A stretch of 64,000 nt of DNA from Collimonas sp. PA-H2 (GCF_002564105.1 NZ_PDBX01000001.1:3348001-3412000); one strand, 5' to 3'. Numbered from the stretch's first letter, positions 20,156 through 30,595 are shown. Made by a program: numbers and translations. Notes: generated by a model not told the origin, from the sequence alone.

Positions 20156-21445
20156 ATGAAACTTCACATCAAAAACGGCCGTCTGATCGACCCCGCAAAC
20201 AATATCGATGCACAGCAAGATCTGTTTATTGCCGCCGGCAAGATAGTCGGCGTCGGCAACGCTCCCGCCGATTTCACCGCCAACAAAACCATAGACGCCA
20301 GCGGCCTGGTGGTGACGCCCGGCCTGGTGGACCTGAGCGCGCGCCTGCGTGAGCCAGGCTATGAATACAAGGCGACGCTGGAATCGGAAATGCAGGCGGC
20401 GATGCAGGGCGGCGTCACCAGCCTGGTCTGCCCGCCGGACACAGATCCTGTGCTGGACGAACCGGGTCTGGTGGAAATGTTGAAGCACCGCGCCAGGAAC
20501 CTGAACCAGGCGCATGTCTATCCGCTCGGTGCACTGACGGTAGGACTGAAGGGCCAAGAGCTGACTGAGATGGCCGAGCTGACCGACGCCGGCTGCATCG
20601 GCTTCGCCCAGGCCGATGAGCCGATACTGGACACCACGGTGCTGCTGCGCGCGCTGCAATATGCGCGCACCTTTTCGTACACCGTGTGGCTGCGTCCGCA
20701 AGATCCTTACCTCGGCGCCGGCGGCATCGCCCACAGCGGCCCGATCGCGTCGCGCCTCGGCCTGTCCGGCGTGCCGACCATGGCCGAGACCATACGGCTG
20801 CAGACCATTTTCGAGCTGGTGCGCTCTACCGGCGCACGTGTGCACCTGTGCCGGATTTCTTCCGCCGAAGGCTTGGAGCTGATACGCAACGCCAAGAAAG
20901 AAGGCCTGCCGATCAGCTGCGACGTCGGCGCCCACCACATCCACATGACCGACGTCGACATCGGTTTCTTCGATTCCAATGCCCGCATGACGCCGCCGTT
21001 CCGTTCGCAACGCGACCGCGACGCGATCCGCCAGGCGCTGCTGGATGGCACCATCGATGCCATCTGCTCAGATCACACACCGGTCGACGACGATGAGAAA
21101 CTGCTGCCGTTTGGCGAAGCGACGCCCGGCGCCACCGGGTTGGAACTACTGCTGTCGCTGGCCTTGAAATGGGCCGAGGAATGCGTCGACGCAGCGCCGC
21201 AGCGCCTCAGCCGCGCGCTGGCAAAAATCACTACCGACGCTGCGCGCGTGGCTGGCTTGCCGGCCGGCCAGCTGGCTGTCGGCAGCATCGCCGATATCTG
21301 CCTGTTCGATCCGGCGGTGCGCTGGACCGTCGCCGCTAAAGAACTGGCCAGCCAGGGCAAGCACACGCCTTTCCTCGGGTATGAACTCAGTGGACGCGTT
21401 AAAACCACGATCGTGGCCGGGCACATTACATTCGAACGCGCATGA
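20156..21445 (+). CDS. pyrX: Dihydroorotase-like protein PyrC' (probably catalytically inactive)
   Basis: This amidohydrolase-fold protein has 429 residues. A functional type I dihydroorotase carries a metal-binding HxH in the pattern D-x-H-x-H-x-R-x-P-G. Here the stretch at residues 59-68 reads DLSARLREPG, so both histidines are replaced (S61, R63). Later elements persist, such as GAHHIHMTD and CSDHTPV. In Pseudomonas the equivalent PyrC' has lost catalysis but is needed structurally for the ATCase complex; the same role is inferred here. The frame overlaps plsC by ATGA (21442-21445). Confidence 0.9.
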   Translation: MKLHIKNGRLIDPANNIDAQQDLFIAAGKIVGVGNAPADFTANKTIDASGLVVTPGLVDLSARLREPGYEYKATLESEMQAAMQGGVTSLVCPPDTDPVLDEPGLVEMLKHRARNLNQAHVYPLGALTVGLKGQELTEMAELTDAGCIGFAQADEPILDTTVLLRALQYARTFSYTVWLRPQDPYLGAGGIAHSGPIASRLGLSGVPTMAETIRLQTIFELVRSTGARVHLCRISSAEGLELIRNAKKEGLPISCDVGAHHIHMTDVDIGFFDSNARMTPPFRSQRDRDAIRQALLDGTIDAICSDHTPVDDDEKLLPFGEATPGATGLELLLSLALKWAEECVDAAPQRLSRALAKITTDAARVAGLPAGQLAVGSIADICLFDPAVRWTVAAKELASQGKHTPFLGYELSGRVKTTIVAGHITFERA

Positions 21446-22224
21446 AGAGATTGCAAAAGCGGCTGCAATTTGTCTGGCGCCTGACACGCGTGCTGCTGCA
21501 CCTGGTGGTCGGTTTGTGGACTTGCGCGGTAGTGTTTCCGTTTGCCGATGCTACAGGCCGGCGCTGGCGCATCCGCCAATGGTCGGTCGAACTGCTGGCG
21601 ATCTGCCGGGTAGAAGTCACCTTGCGCAATCCCGGCGACAGTGTCGCCGCGGTGCGGGCGCTGATTGTCGCCAATCACGTATCCTGGCTCGACATCTTCG
21701 TCATCAACTCGATCCAGACCTGCAGTTTCGTCGGCAAATCGGATATCCGCGACTGGCCGCTGCTTGGCTGGCTATGCGAGAAGGGCGGCACCATCTTTAT
21801 CGCGCGCGGCAAGCAGCGCGACGTGCGGCGCATATTCCAGGGGCTGGTCACCAGCATCCAGGCCGGTGAGCGGGTGGCTTTCTTCCCGGAAGGCACTACC
21901 GCAGCGCAAGGTGCATTGCTGCCGTTTCATGCCAACCTGTTTGAAGCCGCGCTGGATGCCAAGGTGCCGGTGCAGCCATATGCGCTGCGCTACCTGGATG
22001 CGCAAGGAGCGCTGCATCCGGCGGCGGATTTTATCGGCGACATGACTTTTGCACAGAGCATGATCGCGATCTTGCAGGGGGAGCCGATGAAAGCCGAGCT
22101 GATCCAGCTGGCGCCGATCGAAACCGCAGGCGCACACCGGCGGCAGCTGGCCGCTAGTGCGCAGGCCTTGATTGCCGATGCGTTGGAACAGCCTCAGGCC
22201 GAGCAGGTCAGCGCCGCGGCATGA
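21442..22224 (+). CDS. plsC: 1-acyl-sn-glycerol-3-phosphate acyltransferase
   Basis: This membrane-associated acyltransferase converts lysophosphatidic acid to phosphatidic acid. It has 260 residues. The HX4D catalytic motif is NHVSWLD (H79, D84), and the substrate-binding motif is FPEGTT (148-153). A hydrophobic stretch at about residues 16-36 is a likely membrane anchor. Its start overlaps the pyrC' stop. It converges with apaH, with only 18 bases between. Confidence 0.92.
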   Translation: MKRLQKRLQFVWRLTRVLLHLVVGLWTCAVVFPFADATGRRWRIRQWSVELLAICRVEVTLRNPGDSVAAVRALIVANHVSWLDIFVINSIQTCSFVGKSDIRDWPLLGWLCEKGGTIFIARGKQRDVRRIFQGLVTSIQAGERVAFFPEGTTAAQGALLPFHANLFEAALDAKVPVQPYALRYLDAQGALHPAADFIGDMTFAQSMIAILQGEPMKAELIQLAPIETAGAHRRQLAASAQALIADALEQPQAEQVSAAA

Positions 22225-22242
22225 TGCCATTTCCGCTTCTGA

Positions 22243-23076
22243 CTAACCGGGCCGCTGCGCTTGCGGGCAGCTGACTTGCAGCAGCGCCCGGTCGGCCAGG
22301 CGCACGGCAGTCAGTTTGCCGCCCCAGACGCAGCCGGTATCCAGCCCGATCAGGTTGGGCCTTTGTATCAATCCCAGCGTCGACCAGTGTCCGAACACCA
22401 CGGTGACATCCTCCGTCTGGCGCTGCGGCGCATCGAACCACGGCAGGTAGCCGGGCAGGGAAATTCCGGTGCTTTCCTTCGCCGCCAGTTCCATCGTCCC
22501 GTCTTTGTCGCAAAAGCGCAGACGGGTCAGGGCATTGACGATGCAGCGCAGGCGTTCGTTGCCTTTGAGTTCATCGTCCCAGTGCAAGGGTTGATTGCCG
22601 TACATCTCGCGTAAGAAGTCTACCCAGTCCGGTCCTTGCAGCACGTTGGCTACTTCCTGTGCCAATGCCAATGTTTTTGTCGCCGACCATTGCGGCAGCA
22701 CGCCGGCATGTACAAATAGATGATCTTGCTGATATAGAGCCAGCGGTTGGCGTCTTAGCCAATCAAGCAACTCCCCCCGATCGGGGGCATTCAGAATTTC
22801 ATCCAGGGTATCGCTGCGATGGAGTTTGCGGATGCCGTGGGCGGCTGCCAGCAGATGCAGGTCGTGATTGCCAAGCACAGCCTGGGCGCGCCCACCCAAG
22901 GAACGTATCAGGCGTAAGGTCTGTAGCGATTGCGGGCCGCGATTGACCAAGTCGCCGGCAAAAATGAACGTGGCGTCGGGAGTTGCAGCCTCGATCTTGT
23001 CTATCAGGGTTATCAGGCTTTGGTAACAGCCTTGCAGGTCGCCGATGGCGTATGTCAATGGACTAACGATTGGCAT
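22243..23076 (-). CDS. apaH: Symmetrical diadenosine tetraphosphatase ApaH
   Basis: This metallophosphatase splits Ap4A into two ADP molecules. In other bacteria it also removes Np4 caps from RNA. The 277 residues have the phosphoesterase motifs GDLQGC (12-17), GDLVNRG (D42) and GNHDLH (N70, H71, D72), and the later histidine in HAGVLPQW. It starts with ATG at 23076 and is divergent from the rfb cluster. Confidence 0.94.
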   Translation of the reverse strand: MPIVSPLTYAIGDLQGCYQSLITLIDKIEAATPDATFIFAGDLVNRGPQSLQTLRLIRSLGGRAQAVLGNHDLHLLAAAHGIRKLHRSDTLDEILNAPDRGELLDWLRRQPLALYQQDHLFVHAGVLPQWSATKTLALAQEVANVLQGPDWVDFLREMYGNQPLHWDDELKGNERLRCIVNALTRLRFCDKDGTMELAAKESTGISLPGYLPWFDAPQRQTEDVTVVFGHWSTLGLIQRPNLIGLDTGCVWGGKLTAVRLADRALLQVSCPQAQRPG

Positions 23077-23457
23077 AAATGGAAGTATGAGTTGGCGGGG
23101 TGACGGTTGCCATTGTAGATCGGTAGCAGGTTTCAGCGCAGAGATAGATGTTTTGAAGGGTTTCCGGCCACACGGCGGTTGTGTAATTGAGATAAGTTGA
23201 TTTTTGGCACTTTCCGTCGCAATGGTGGTCCTAATGGTCCATCGTGATCATTTCCAGTTATTTAGATAGAAAATACTTGCCTGAATGTATATAAATCCCA
23301 CCGATTTTCCGGTCGGACTAATCCGAAATGTGCTGCAAAGGTCGGATTTCTACGAATAATGGGGGATAATCTCGAACTGCTCGGATATTTTTATTGCAAA
23401 AATATAATCAATATAAAATATCGCTTTTAATTTTTGCATTGCATTTAGGATGACCTC
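23077..23457. other. Intergenic region upstream of the polysaccharide cluster
   Basis: This 381-base, increasingly AT-rich gap separates the divergent apaH and rfbB genes and contains no plausible gene. It holds a perfect TCGGA-CTAA-TCCGA inverted repeat near 23314-23327 and two further TCGGA copies downstream (near 23342 and 23381), possibly a regulator site. A likely promoter for rfbB lies at its right end. Confidence 0.5.
23391..23419 (+). promoter_or_regulatory. Putative sigma-70 promoter of rfbBACD
   Basis: TTATTG (23391-23396), a 17-base spacer and TAAAAT (23414-23419) fit a housekeeping promoter in an AT-rich setting. It leaves a leader of about 32 bases. AGGA sits 7 bases before the rfbB ATG. 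Confidence 0.4.
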
Positions 23458-24540
23458 ATGATTTTTATCACTGGAGGAGCCGGCTTTATCGGCTCCAATT
23501 TCGTACTGGACTGGCTGGCGCAGAATGACGAGCCGGTGATCAATTTCGATAAGCTGACTTACGCTGGAAATATAAATAACCTAGCGAGTGTCCGCCAGGA
23601 TTCGCGCCATATCTTTGTACAGGGAGATATTGGCGATACGGCTCAGGTGGCTGCTTTACTAGCCAAGCACAAGCCGCGTGCAATTGTGCATTTTGCGGCG
23701 GAAAGTCACGTTGACCGTTCTATCCATGGGCCTGCCGCTTTTGTCGAGACCAATGTCAATGGCACTTTCGGCTTGCTGGAGGCAACGCGTGCTTACTGGG
23801 GGACTTTGCCGGAAGCTGAAAAAGCGGCATTCCGCTTCCTCCATGTTTCGACCGACGAAGTGTATGGCACACTGGGTCCGAACGATGCGCCGTTTACTGA
23901 AACGACTCAGTACGCTCCTAATAGCCCTTATTCGGCATCGAAGGCTGCATCGGATCATCTGGTTCGCTCCTATCATCATACTTACGGACTGCCTACGCTG
24001 ACCACTAATTGTTCCAACAATTATGGGTCCTACCATTTTCCGGAAAAGCTGATCCCCTTGATCATCACCAACGCGCGCGCCGGCAAATCATTACCTATCT
24101 ATGGCGATGGGCAGCAGGTGCGCGACTGGCTCTACGTGAGCGATCATTGCGCCGCGATTCGCCGTGTGCTGGAAGCTGGCAAGCCCGGTGAGGTATATAA
24201 CGTTGGTGGCTGGAACGAGATGGCCAATCTGGATGTGGTGCACACACTGTGCGACATTCTGGATGAACTCGACCCCAAGGCGGCTGGTAGCTATCGTGAC
24301 CAGATCACCTACGTTACTGATCGTCCTGGCCATGACAGGCGATATGCCATTGATGCGCGAAAGATTGAACGCGAACTTGGCTGGAAGCCACTAGAAACCT
24401 TTGATACAGGCATTCGTAAGACGGTCCGTTGGTATCTGGACAATCAGGAGTGGGTCAAAAATGTCCAGTCTGGCGATTATCTGAAGTGGGTCGAGCAAAA
24501 CTACGATCAGCGCCAGAGTTCGACAGGGGGCGTCCAATGA
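23458..24540 (+). CDS. rfbB: dTDP-glucose 4,6-dehydratase
   Basis: This is the second step of dTDP-L-rhamnose synthesis: dTDP-glucose to dTDP-4-keto-6-deoxyglucose. It is an extended short-chain dehydrogenase of 360 residues. The NAD-binding loop is GGAGFIGS (6-13), STDEVYG carries active-site residues, and YxxxK is Y158/K162 (YSASK). AAESHVDRS is also typical. It is the first gene of the cluster, and its TGA overlaps the rfbA ATG. Confidence 0.97.
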   Translation: MIFITGGAGFIGSNFVLDWLAQNDEPVINFDKLTYAGNINNLASVRQDSRHIFVQGDIGDTAQVAALLAKHKPRAIVHFAAESHVDRSIHGPAAFVETNVNGTFGLLEATRAYWGTLPEAEKAAFRFLHVSTDEVYGTLGPNDAPFTETTQYAPNSPYSASKAASDHLVRSYHHTYGLPTLTTNCSNNYGSYHFPEKLIPLIITNARAGKSLPIYGDGQQVRDWLYVSDHCAAIRRVLEAGKPGEVYNVGGWNEMANLDVVHTLCDILDELDPKAAGSYRDQITYVTDRPGHDRRYAIDARKIERELGWKPLETFDTGIRKTVRWYLDNQEWVKNVQSGDYLKWVEQNYDQRQSSTGGVQ

Positions 24541-25436
24541 GCGGGCCGACTTCCCAAAGCCGTAAAGGAATTATTCTCGCTGGTGGTTCCGGCACACGAC
24601 TGTATCCAGTGACCATGGCGGTCTCCAAGCAGCTGCTGCCAGTGTATGACAAGCCGATGATCTACTATCCTTTGACCACGCTGATGCTGGCAGGGATACG
24701 CGAGATTCTGATCATTTCGACGCCGCAAGACACGCCGCGCTTTAAAGAATTGCTGGGGGACGGACGGCAATGGGGAATCGAGCTCAGTTACGCTGTACAG
24801 CCGACGCCGGATGGCCTGGCACAGGCGTTTATCATTGGTCGGGAGTTTATCGGCGATGCGCCTTCTGCCTTGATTTTAGGCGACAATATTTATTACGGTC
24901 ATGATTTCGAAAGCCAGTTGCGTGCAGCTTCGGCGCGTACCGAGGGCTCCACCGTATTTGCCTATCATGTGCACGATCCGGAACGTTATGGCGTGGTTGA
25001 GTTCGATGCTCAGCGCCGGGCGGTCAGTATTGAAGAAAAACCCCTGCAGCCGAAATCCAATTACGCCGTAACCGGTTTGTATTTTTATGACTGCGAAGTC
25101 TGTGACATCGCGGCTGGCATCAAACCTTCGCCACGCGGAGAACTAGAAATAACGGATGTAAATCGTGTGTACCTGGAGCGCAAACGTCTGAACGTCGAGT
25201 TGATGGGACGCGGTATGGCATGGCTGGACACCGGTACCCACGAATCATTGCTGGAAGCAGGTCAGTTCATTGCCACCATCGAGAATCGCCAAGGCTTGAA
25301 AGTCGCTTGTCCAGAAGAAATCGCCTATCGCAAGGGATACATTAATGTCGCGGACCTGGAGCAACTGGCGCAACCGCTGAAGAAAAATGGATATGGCCAA
25401 TATCTGCTGGGCCTGTTAAAAGATAAGGTATTTTAA
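24537..25436 (+). CDS. rfbA: Glucose-1-phosphate thymidylyltransferase
   Basis: This is the first step of dTDP-L-rhamnose synthesis, joining glucose-1-phosphate and dTTP. The 299 residues include the nucleotidyltransferase signature GGSGTRLYP (16-24), [10 protein letters not shown] and LGDNIYYG. The open frame extends 36 codons upstream within rfbB, but the ATG at 24537 overlaps the rfbB stop (ATGA) and matches the usual N-terminus. rfbC follows 2 bases after its stop. Confidence 0.97.
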   Translation: MSGPTSQSRKGIILAGGSGTRLYPVTMAVSKQLLPVYDKPMIYYPLTTLMLAGIREILIISTPQDTPRFKELLGDGRQWGIELSYAVQPTPDGLAQAFIIGREFIGDAPSALILGDNIYYGHDFESQLRAASARTEGSTVFAYHVHDPERYGVVEFDAQRRAVSIEEKPLQPKSNYAVTGLYFYDCEVCDIAAGIKPSPRGELEITDVNRVYLERKRLNVELMGRGMAWLDTGTHESLLEAGQFIATIENRQGLKVACPEEIAYRKGYINVADLEQLAQPLKKNGYGQYLLGLLKDKVF

Positions 25437-25438
25437 TT

Positions 25439-25984
25439 ATGCAAGTACAAACCACGAGTATTCCCGAAGTATTGATTTTCGAGCCCAAGGTTTTTGGCGA
25501 TGATCGCGGTTTTTTTTATGAGAGTTTCAATGAACGTCGTTTCAATGAACTGACTGGGATCAACGCTAGTTTCGTCCAAGACAATCACTCCAAATCTGCT
25601 AAAAATGTTCTTCGCGGACTGCATTATCAAATTCGTCAGCCGCAAGGTAAGTTGGTACGTGTGGTTGCCGGAGAAGTTTTCGATGTAGCGGTCGATGTGC
25701 GTAAAAGCTCAGCTACTTTCGGTCAATGGGTTGGGGTAACGCTGTCGGCTGAAAATAAGCGACAGCTGTGGATTCCGGAAGGGTTTGCGCACGGTTTTGT
25801 TGTTACCAGCGAGTCGGCGGAATTTCTCTATAAGACCACGGATTACTGGGCGCCGGAGTTTGAGCGCAGTATCCTGTGGAATGATCCCGCCATTGCCATC
25901 AACTGGCCGATCCAAGATGCGCCTTTGCTTTCGGGAAAAGATCAACTTGGCAAGCTACTGGCTGATGCGGAGATATTCGCATGA
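25439..25984 (+). CDS. rfbC: dTDP-4-dehydrorhamnose 3,5-epimerase
   Basis: This cupin-fold epimerase is the third enzyme of dTDP-L-rhamnose synthesis. The 181 residues are standard. Motifs include FGDDRGFFYESF, the catalytic histidine in VLRGLHYQ, GEVFDVAVDVR, and IPEGFAHGF. The sequence from about 25,450 onward is more AT-rich than rfbB/A. The last four bases overlap the rfbD ATG. Confidence 0.96.
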   Translation: MQVQTTSIPEVLIFEPKVFGDDRGFFYESFNERRFNELTGINASFVQDNHSKSAKNVLRGLHYQIRQPQGKLVRVVAGEVFDVAVDVRKSSATFGQWVGVTLSAENKRQLWIPEGFAHGFVVTSESAEFLYKTTDYWAPEFERSILWNDPAIAINWPIQDAPLLSGKDQLGKLLADAEIFA

Positions 25985-26856
25985 AGATACTCCTTACCGG
26001 AAAAACCGGGCAGGTAGGTTTTGAACTGGAACGAAGTCTGCAAGGTCTGGGCGAAGTCATTGCTCTTGACCGCAGCCAGATGGATCTCGCCAACCTGGTT
26101 CAGGTGCGCGACGTGATTCGTGAAATCAAGCCGGCGTTGATAATTAATCCGGCCGCCTATACGGCTGTCGATAAAGCTGAAAGCGAACCTGACCTGGCGC
26201 AGCGGATTAACGCAGACGCTCCGGCTGTCATGGCAGAAGAAGCCAGGAAGCTTGGCGCTGGGATGATTCACTATTCAACAGATTATGTATTCGACGGTGC
26301 CAAGACTACACCATACACAGAAGACGACGCTACGTGTCCGATCAATGTGTATGGAAAAACAAAATTGGCCGGCGAGCAGGCTATTCAAGCAGCAGATATT
26401 CCATATCTGATACTGCGCACCAGCTGGGTCTATGGGATGCATGGCAAGAATTTTTTGCTGACTGTCTTGCGGTTGGCACAAGAACGCGAAGAGTTGCGGA
26501 TCGTCGCTGATCAGCATGGTTCGCCGACATGGTCACGTACCATCGCCGATACTACGGCGCACATCGTCGCGCAACTCCGGAGCGAAGGCGCGCATAAATT
26601 TCTTGATAAATTACAAAGCAGATCCGGCTTATATCATCTGACCGCTCGAGGCCAAACCACTTGGCATGGATTTACCAAAACCATTATTGACCATCCATCG
26701 GTCACCAGAAAGCCATTAGTTATCCCGATAGCAACACAAGAGTATCCGTTACCCGCAAAACGACCTGGCAATTCCGTGCTGAATTGCCAGCGCCTGATTA
26801 ATGCATTCTGTGATTTGCCGACCTGGGACCAAGCGCTCAAATTATGTCAGCAATGA
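25981..26856 (+). CDS. rfbD: dTDP-4-dehydrorhamnose reductase
   Basis: This is the last step to dTDP-L-rhamnose, an NAD(P)H-dependent reduction of the 4-keto group. The 291-residue SDR protein has a nucleotide loop GKTGQVG (7-13), INPAAYTAVDKAE, STDYVFDG and catalytic Y124/K128 in VYGKTK. It is translationally coupled to rfbC. After its stop a gap of 172 AT-rich bases without a recognisable gene separates it from wzx. Confidence 0.95.
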   Translation: MKILLTGKTGQVGFELERSLQGLGEVIALDRSQMDLANLVQVRDVIREIKPALIINPAAYTAVDKAESEPDLAQRINADAPAVMAEEARKLGAGMIHYSTDYVFDGAKTTPYTEDDATCPINVYGKTKLAGEQAIQAADIPYLILRTSWVYGMHGKNFLLTVLRLAQEREELRIVADQHGSPTWSRTIADTTAHIVAQLRSEGAHKFLDKLQSRSGLYHLTARGQTTWHGFTKTIIDHPSVTRKPLVIPIATQEYPLPAKRPGNSVLNCQRLINAFCDLPTWDQALKLCQQ

Positions 26857-27028
26857 TTTCGATTCGAGCTTGAGTCGGGATTGTTGTTGATCTTATTTGT
26901 ATGCCGCTCATAAACAAAAGACGGTTATCTGGCCTAGGGCAGTGAATGAAGCCAATCAGCTATTTTTATGGCATCCAGAGAGACGAACATAAAAAAAGTA
27001 TTATTTTTGCCATTTTACAGGTTTATTA

Positions 27029-28300
27029 ATGTCTCTTAAGAGAAATACTTTATGGAATTTGCTGGGCACAGGAGCGCCGCTTTTAGTTGGCGTTTTTTCG
27101 ATTCCCTTTTTAATGAGAAAACTGGGAATTGAATCCTTCGGCATATTAACGTTGATATGGGCTCTGATCGGTTATTTCAGCTTATTTGATTTTGGCCTTG
27201 GCCGCGCTCTTACCCAAAAAGTGGCATCGCAGCGGGCGCAGGGAGCGCTGGACAAGCTCCCGCAGTTGGTTAAAGCGGGGCTGGTGTTTACTGCAATTGC
27301 CGGGATAGTCGGGGGATTCATCCTGGCAGTACTCGCTACTCCTCTCGGCAATTCCTGGTTAAATGTGAGTGCCGGCTTGCAAAAGAGCGCCGTATATTCG
27401 TTGGCGATTGCAGCGCTTGGCATACCTCTAACTACGATTACGACAGGTCTGCGAGGCGTACTGGAAGGATTTGAAGATTTTAAAAAAATAAATATTCTGA
27501 AAATATTATTGGGTATCGCAAATTTTGGATTACCCGTAGTTAGCATAATAATATTCGGGCCTGTACTTGAGATCGCTGTTGCGAGCCTTGTAGTTGCTCG
27601 TTTATTAAACATGCTATTGCATATTTTCCCGATCAATGAGAAATTAGGTTGGGCATGGGCAACAGCAAAATTGAACTATTCCCACGTCCGCGATCTATGG
27701 CAATTCGGGGTGTGGATGACAGTGTCGAATGTGATCAGCCCTTTGATGGTTACGGCAGACCGCTTCTTGATTTCTTCGGTTATCGGGGCGGCGTCGGTTG
27801 CATACTACACAGTGCCATTTGATTCCCTGATAAGAATGCTGATCATTCCTGGTGCGTTAACAGCTGCGCTGTTTCCTAGACTGGCATCATTGATTTCAAC
27901 GGATGTGCCTGCTGCAAAAAATTTATACTCAAAATCAGTCCTGATCATTGCAAAAGTCATGGGCCCGGTATGTCTGACAGTTATATTGGGCTCATACCTC
28001 GGCTTGTCCCTGTGGCTTGGTGCTGATTTTGCCAAAAAATCATGGATGTTGACTTCCATTCTGGCTTTTGGAATCTTCTTCAATGGCATTGCGCAGGTAC
28101 CGTTTGCCGTGATCCAGGCATCTGGGAACGTCAGGGCTACTGCATTGGTGCATATATTTGAATTAGTTACATATATCCCTCTTTTGCTTATTGCGCTGAA
28201 ATTTTTCGGCCTGGAAGGTGCTGCCGGGATATGGGTGCTGCGAGTCGGAATGGACTGGTTCATTCTGCAAGGGATTGCAAAAAATGTTTTGAAAAGATAA
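27029..28300 (+). CDS. wzx: Wzx-type polysaccharide flippase
   Basis: This is a predicted translocase of undecaprenyl-diphosphate-linked repeat units across the inner membrane. The 423 residues are almost entirely hydrophobic, with about 12 membrane helices. The N-terminus (MSLKRNTLWNLLGTGAPLL..GVFSIPFLMRKLG) is typical of the oligosaccharide flippase (MOP/PST) family. The presence of a separate Wzy-like protein downstream supports the Wzx/Wzy route. AT-rich codon use begins here. Confidence 0.88.
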   Translation: MSLKRNTLWNLLGTGAPLLVGVFSIPFLMRKLGIESFGILTLIWALIGYFSLFDFGLGRALTQKVASQRAQGALDKLPQLVKAGLVFTAIAGIVGGFILAVLATPLGNSWLNVSAGLQKSAVYSLAIAALGIPLTTITTGLRGVLEGFEDFKKINILKILLGIANFGLPVVSIIIFGPVLEIAVASLVVARLLNMLLHIFPINEKLGWAWATAKLNYSHVRDLWQFGVWMTVSNVISPLMVTADRFLISSVIGAASVAYYTVPFDSLIRMLIIPGALTAALFPRLASLISTDVPAAKNLYSKSVLIIAKVMGPVCLTVILGSYLGLSLWLGADFAKKSWMLTSILAFGIFFNGIAQVPFAVIQASGNVRATALVHIFELVTYIPLLLIALKFFGLEGAAGIWVLRVGMDWFILQGIAKNVLKR

Positions 28301-28302
28301 AA

Positions 28303-29115
28303 ATGACTCGTGAGATAGCAATTGGGTTTGTGATATATAACCCGGAAAATAGTTTTTTGGACAGAGTTCAAATGGCAATTGAGTCGAATTATCAGGTTTA
28401 TATATTTGATAATTCTCCGAAGGAAAGTACTGTCAGGGAATTTTGTAAAAACAAAAAAGAAATACGATATTTTACTGTCGGAAAAAATCTTGGTCTGGGA
28501 TTAGGTATTGCTTCTGTTTGCGCCCAAGCTTTTTATGAAAATAAATCAGCTTTGATTTTTTTTGATCAAGATACGATTTTTAATAAAGACACGCTGGAAT
28601 GCGTCGAGAATTACAATTCGCAGCATCCTGAGCTGGCAACTACACATAGCGCGATTGTTTTTAAGGCAAAAAAAAGCGAAGAGAAAAATAATGAAGCATG
28701 TTTTAAGAACGTGTCGCTGGCAATCAATAGTGGCAGTTTGTTTTATTTGAAAAATCTGAAAAAAATAAACTGGCATAGTGAAAAATATTTTGTCGACGGT
28801 GTCGATTATGAGTTTTGCCTGAGATCAAAGATAAATAATTTTTTAATAGGCCAGTATTCGTGCACTCCCGGATTTGACCATGTTACCGAACAGGCCGACA
28901 AGAATTACAAAATTTTTGGAAAAATCTACGTCATGAGAGCATATCCATTGTCGCGGGTAACGGATGTGTCGATATCGAGTATAAGATTGATATTTACCGC
29001 ATTGGCATCCGGGGAAATAAAATTTTCTCTGAATATAGGTAAACTTCTTTTGATTTATATTGCCAGTCAAATATGTGCCAGATTTTTTAATGCAGCAGGT
29101 GAAGAGAAGGTTTGA
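28303..29115 (+). CDS. Family 2 glycosyltransferase, rhamnosyltransferase-like
   Basis: This is a probable cytoplasmic-face sugar transferase of 270 residues. It has a GT-A nucleotide-sugar fold: ITxxIGFVIYNP start, FDNSP, NLGLGLGIA and a DQD motif (D88-D90), which resembles RfbF/WbbL-type rhamnosyltransferases. Rhamnose is therefore a reasonable donor given rfbBACD nearby, but this is inference. The ATG at 28303 lies 2 bases after the wzx stop; an upstream in-frame extension overlaps wzx and is rejected. The gene is strongly AT-rich, with many AAA and TTT codons. Confidence 0.8.
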   Translation: MTREIAIGFVIYNPENSFLDRVQMAIESNYQVYIFDNSPKESTVREFCKNKKEIRYFTVGKNLGLGLGIASVCAQAFYENKSALIFFDQDTIFNKDTLECVENYNSQHPELATTHSAIVFKAKKSEEKNNEACFKNVSLAINSGSLFYLKNLKKINWHSEKYFVDGVDYEFCLRSKINNFLIGQYSCTPGFDHVTEQADKNYKIFGKIYVMRAYPLSRVTDVSISSIRLIFTALASGEIKFSLNIGKLLLIYIASQICARFFNAAGEEKV

Positions 29116-30341
29116 TGATGAATGTTTCTAATAGCAAAAAATATGCCGCGTTTACAGTCTGCAATTTAGCCTATTTGCCGAAAGCGTTGGTTTTGGCGGA
29201 ATCCTTGCTAAAGCATGAGCAAAAAAAATTAAAAATATATTTAACTGAAAAAAGATGCGATGTCGCACTTCCGGATTCACTGGCTGAGTTTATTTGGATC
29301 GAAGATGCTGAAGTGCCGAATCTTTATGATCTGGCATTTAAATATGATATTACAGAATTTAGTACTTCTGTAAAACCATTCCTTGCGTTGAAATTATTGG
29401 AGAAATTTGATAATGTTATTTTTTTAGATCCTGATACGTGCGTTTATCAATCTCTCGATCCAATACTGGCGGATCTTGAGGCACATCCTATTGTGCTTAC
29501 ACCACATTATACGAAACCGCATGATAATGCTTGGCCTGGTAGTGATGTCGGCATGATGCGTTTCGGATCTTTTAACCTCGGTTTTTTTGCCATTAACAAA
29601 TCTTCTGAGGGAATCGATTTCCTGAAATGGTGGAGTGATCGTTGTTTCCGTTTTTGTTATTTTGAAACGCAGTTTGGCTTATCTACGGACCAAAAATGGG
29701 TAAGTATTGCACCTTGTTTCTTTGAACATCTCTACGTTTCATTCAATCTGGGATATAACGTTGCGTTCTGGAACATGCAGGAAAGAGATGTGTCAAAAGA
29801 CGGAAATGGGAATTATGTTGTGAATGAAAAATATCCATTGATATTTTTTCACTTCAGTTCGTTTGATGAGAAAAAACCTGATTTGTTAAGTAAAAGGCCT
29901 TTTCCCCAAAGAGGTGAAAACAAAGGTGCTTTACTGGAATTGAGTCTGGCATATAAGGCAGCACTGCTGAAACATACAACCGCTGCGTCCAAGCAGAAAT
30001 ATGGTTTCGATTATATGTCAAATGGTGATTACATTTCACCGACTCTCCGTCGGGCTTATGCTTGCGTTTCGGCTGAACTGGAACAGGGATGTGATCCATT
30101 TAGTTCAGACGGTCCTGTCGGAAAGTTTGCGAAAAAGAATTTTCTTCTCGAAAAGAAGCCTGTGCCTTACGTCTCCAGCAGCTTTAACGACATAGGGCAG
30201 CATAAAGATAAATTTGCGATTGTGAATTTTTGCATGCGCTTGATTTTGAGAACTCTTGGTCCGAATCGGTTTGCAAATTTTTCCAGATTGCTAGTCTATC
30301 TCTCGAGCTATAGACAAAATAGAGATATGTGGAAAATTTGA
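29115..30341 (+). CDS. Predicted glycosyltransferase with DPD motif (GT8-like)
   Basis: This 408-residue soluble protein has an N-terminal domain resembling GT8-type transferases: TVCNLAYLPKALVLAESL, then SVKPFLALKLLEKFDNVIFLDPDTCVY, with the metal-binding DxD at D105-D107. The FGSFNLGFFAIN and FHFSSF segments are as seen in related polysaccharide-cluster proteins. The C-terminal 150 residues are not recognised. The start codon overlaps the previous stop by one base. Donor and acceptor are unknown. Confidence 0.7.
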   Translation: MMNVSNSKKYAAFTVCNLAYLPKALVLAESLLKHEQKKLKIYLTEKRCDVALPDSLAEFIWIEDAEVPNLYDLAFKYDITEFSTSVKPFLALKLLEKFDNVIFLDPDTCVYQSLDPILADLEAHPIVLTPHYTKPHDNAWPGSDVGMMRFGSFNLGFFAINKSSEGIDFLKWWSDRCFRFCYFETQFGLSTDQKWVSIAPCFFEHLYVSFNLGYNVAFWNMQERDVSKDGNGNYVVNEKYPLIFFHFSSFDEKKPDLLSKRPFPQRGENKGALLELSLAYKAALLKHTTAASKQKYGFDYMSNGDYISPTLRRAYACVSAELEQGCDPFSSDGPVGKFAKKNFLLEKKPVPYVSSSFNDIGQHKDKFAIVNFCMRLILRTLGPNRFANFSRLLVYLSSYRQNRDMWKI

Positions 30342-30595
30342 ATTTGTGTGATCTTCATTAAAATAATTATCTTCTTTCTCGTTAAATATTGAAAACAGAG
30401 ACTAAATAATTGAATTGATGCATTTTTGAAATTGAAATCGTAATTTGGATCTTGAAGATGCAACATATAAACCGCGCGACGAAGATCAATCTTGGTGAAA
30501 TAAACGCATTGCAATATTAAATTGAATATTTGTTTTCACTCATATTTTTTATTGATGAAGGAATGTGTAAATAAATACTGGAAAAGGATGGTTTT

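Noticed and set aside
23121..23130. ops/JUMPstart-like CGGTAGC upstream of rfbB
   Set aside because: Only seven bases match, it lies about 330 bases upstream, ahead of the predicted promoter, and no wider JUMPstart sequence is seen.
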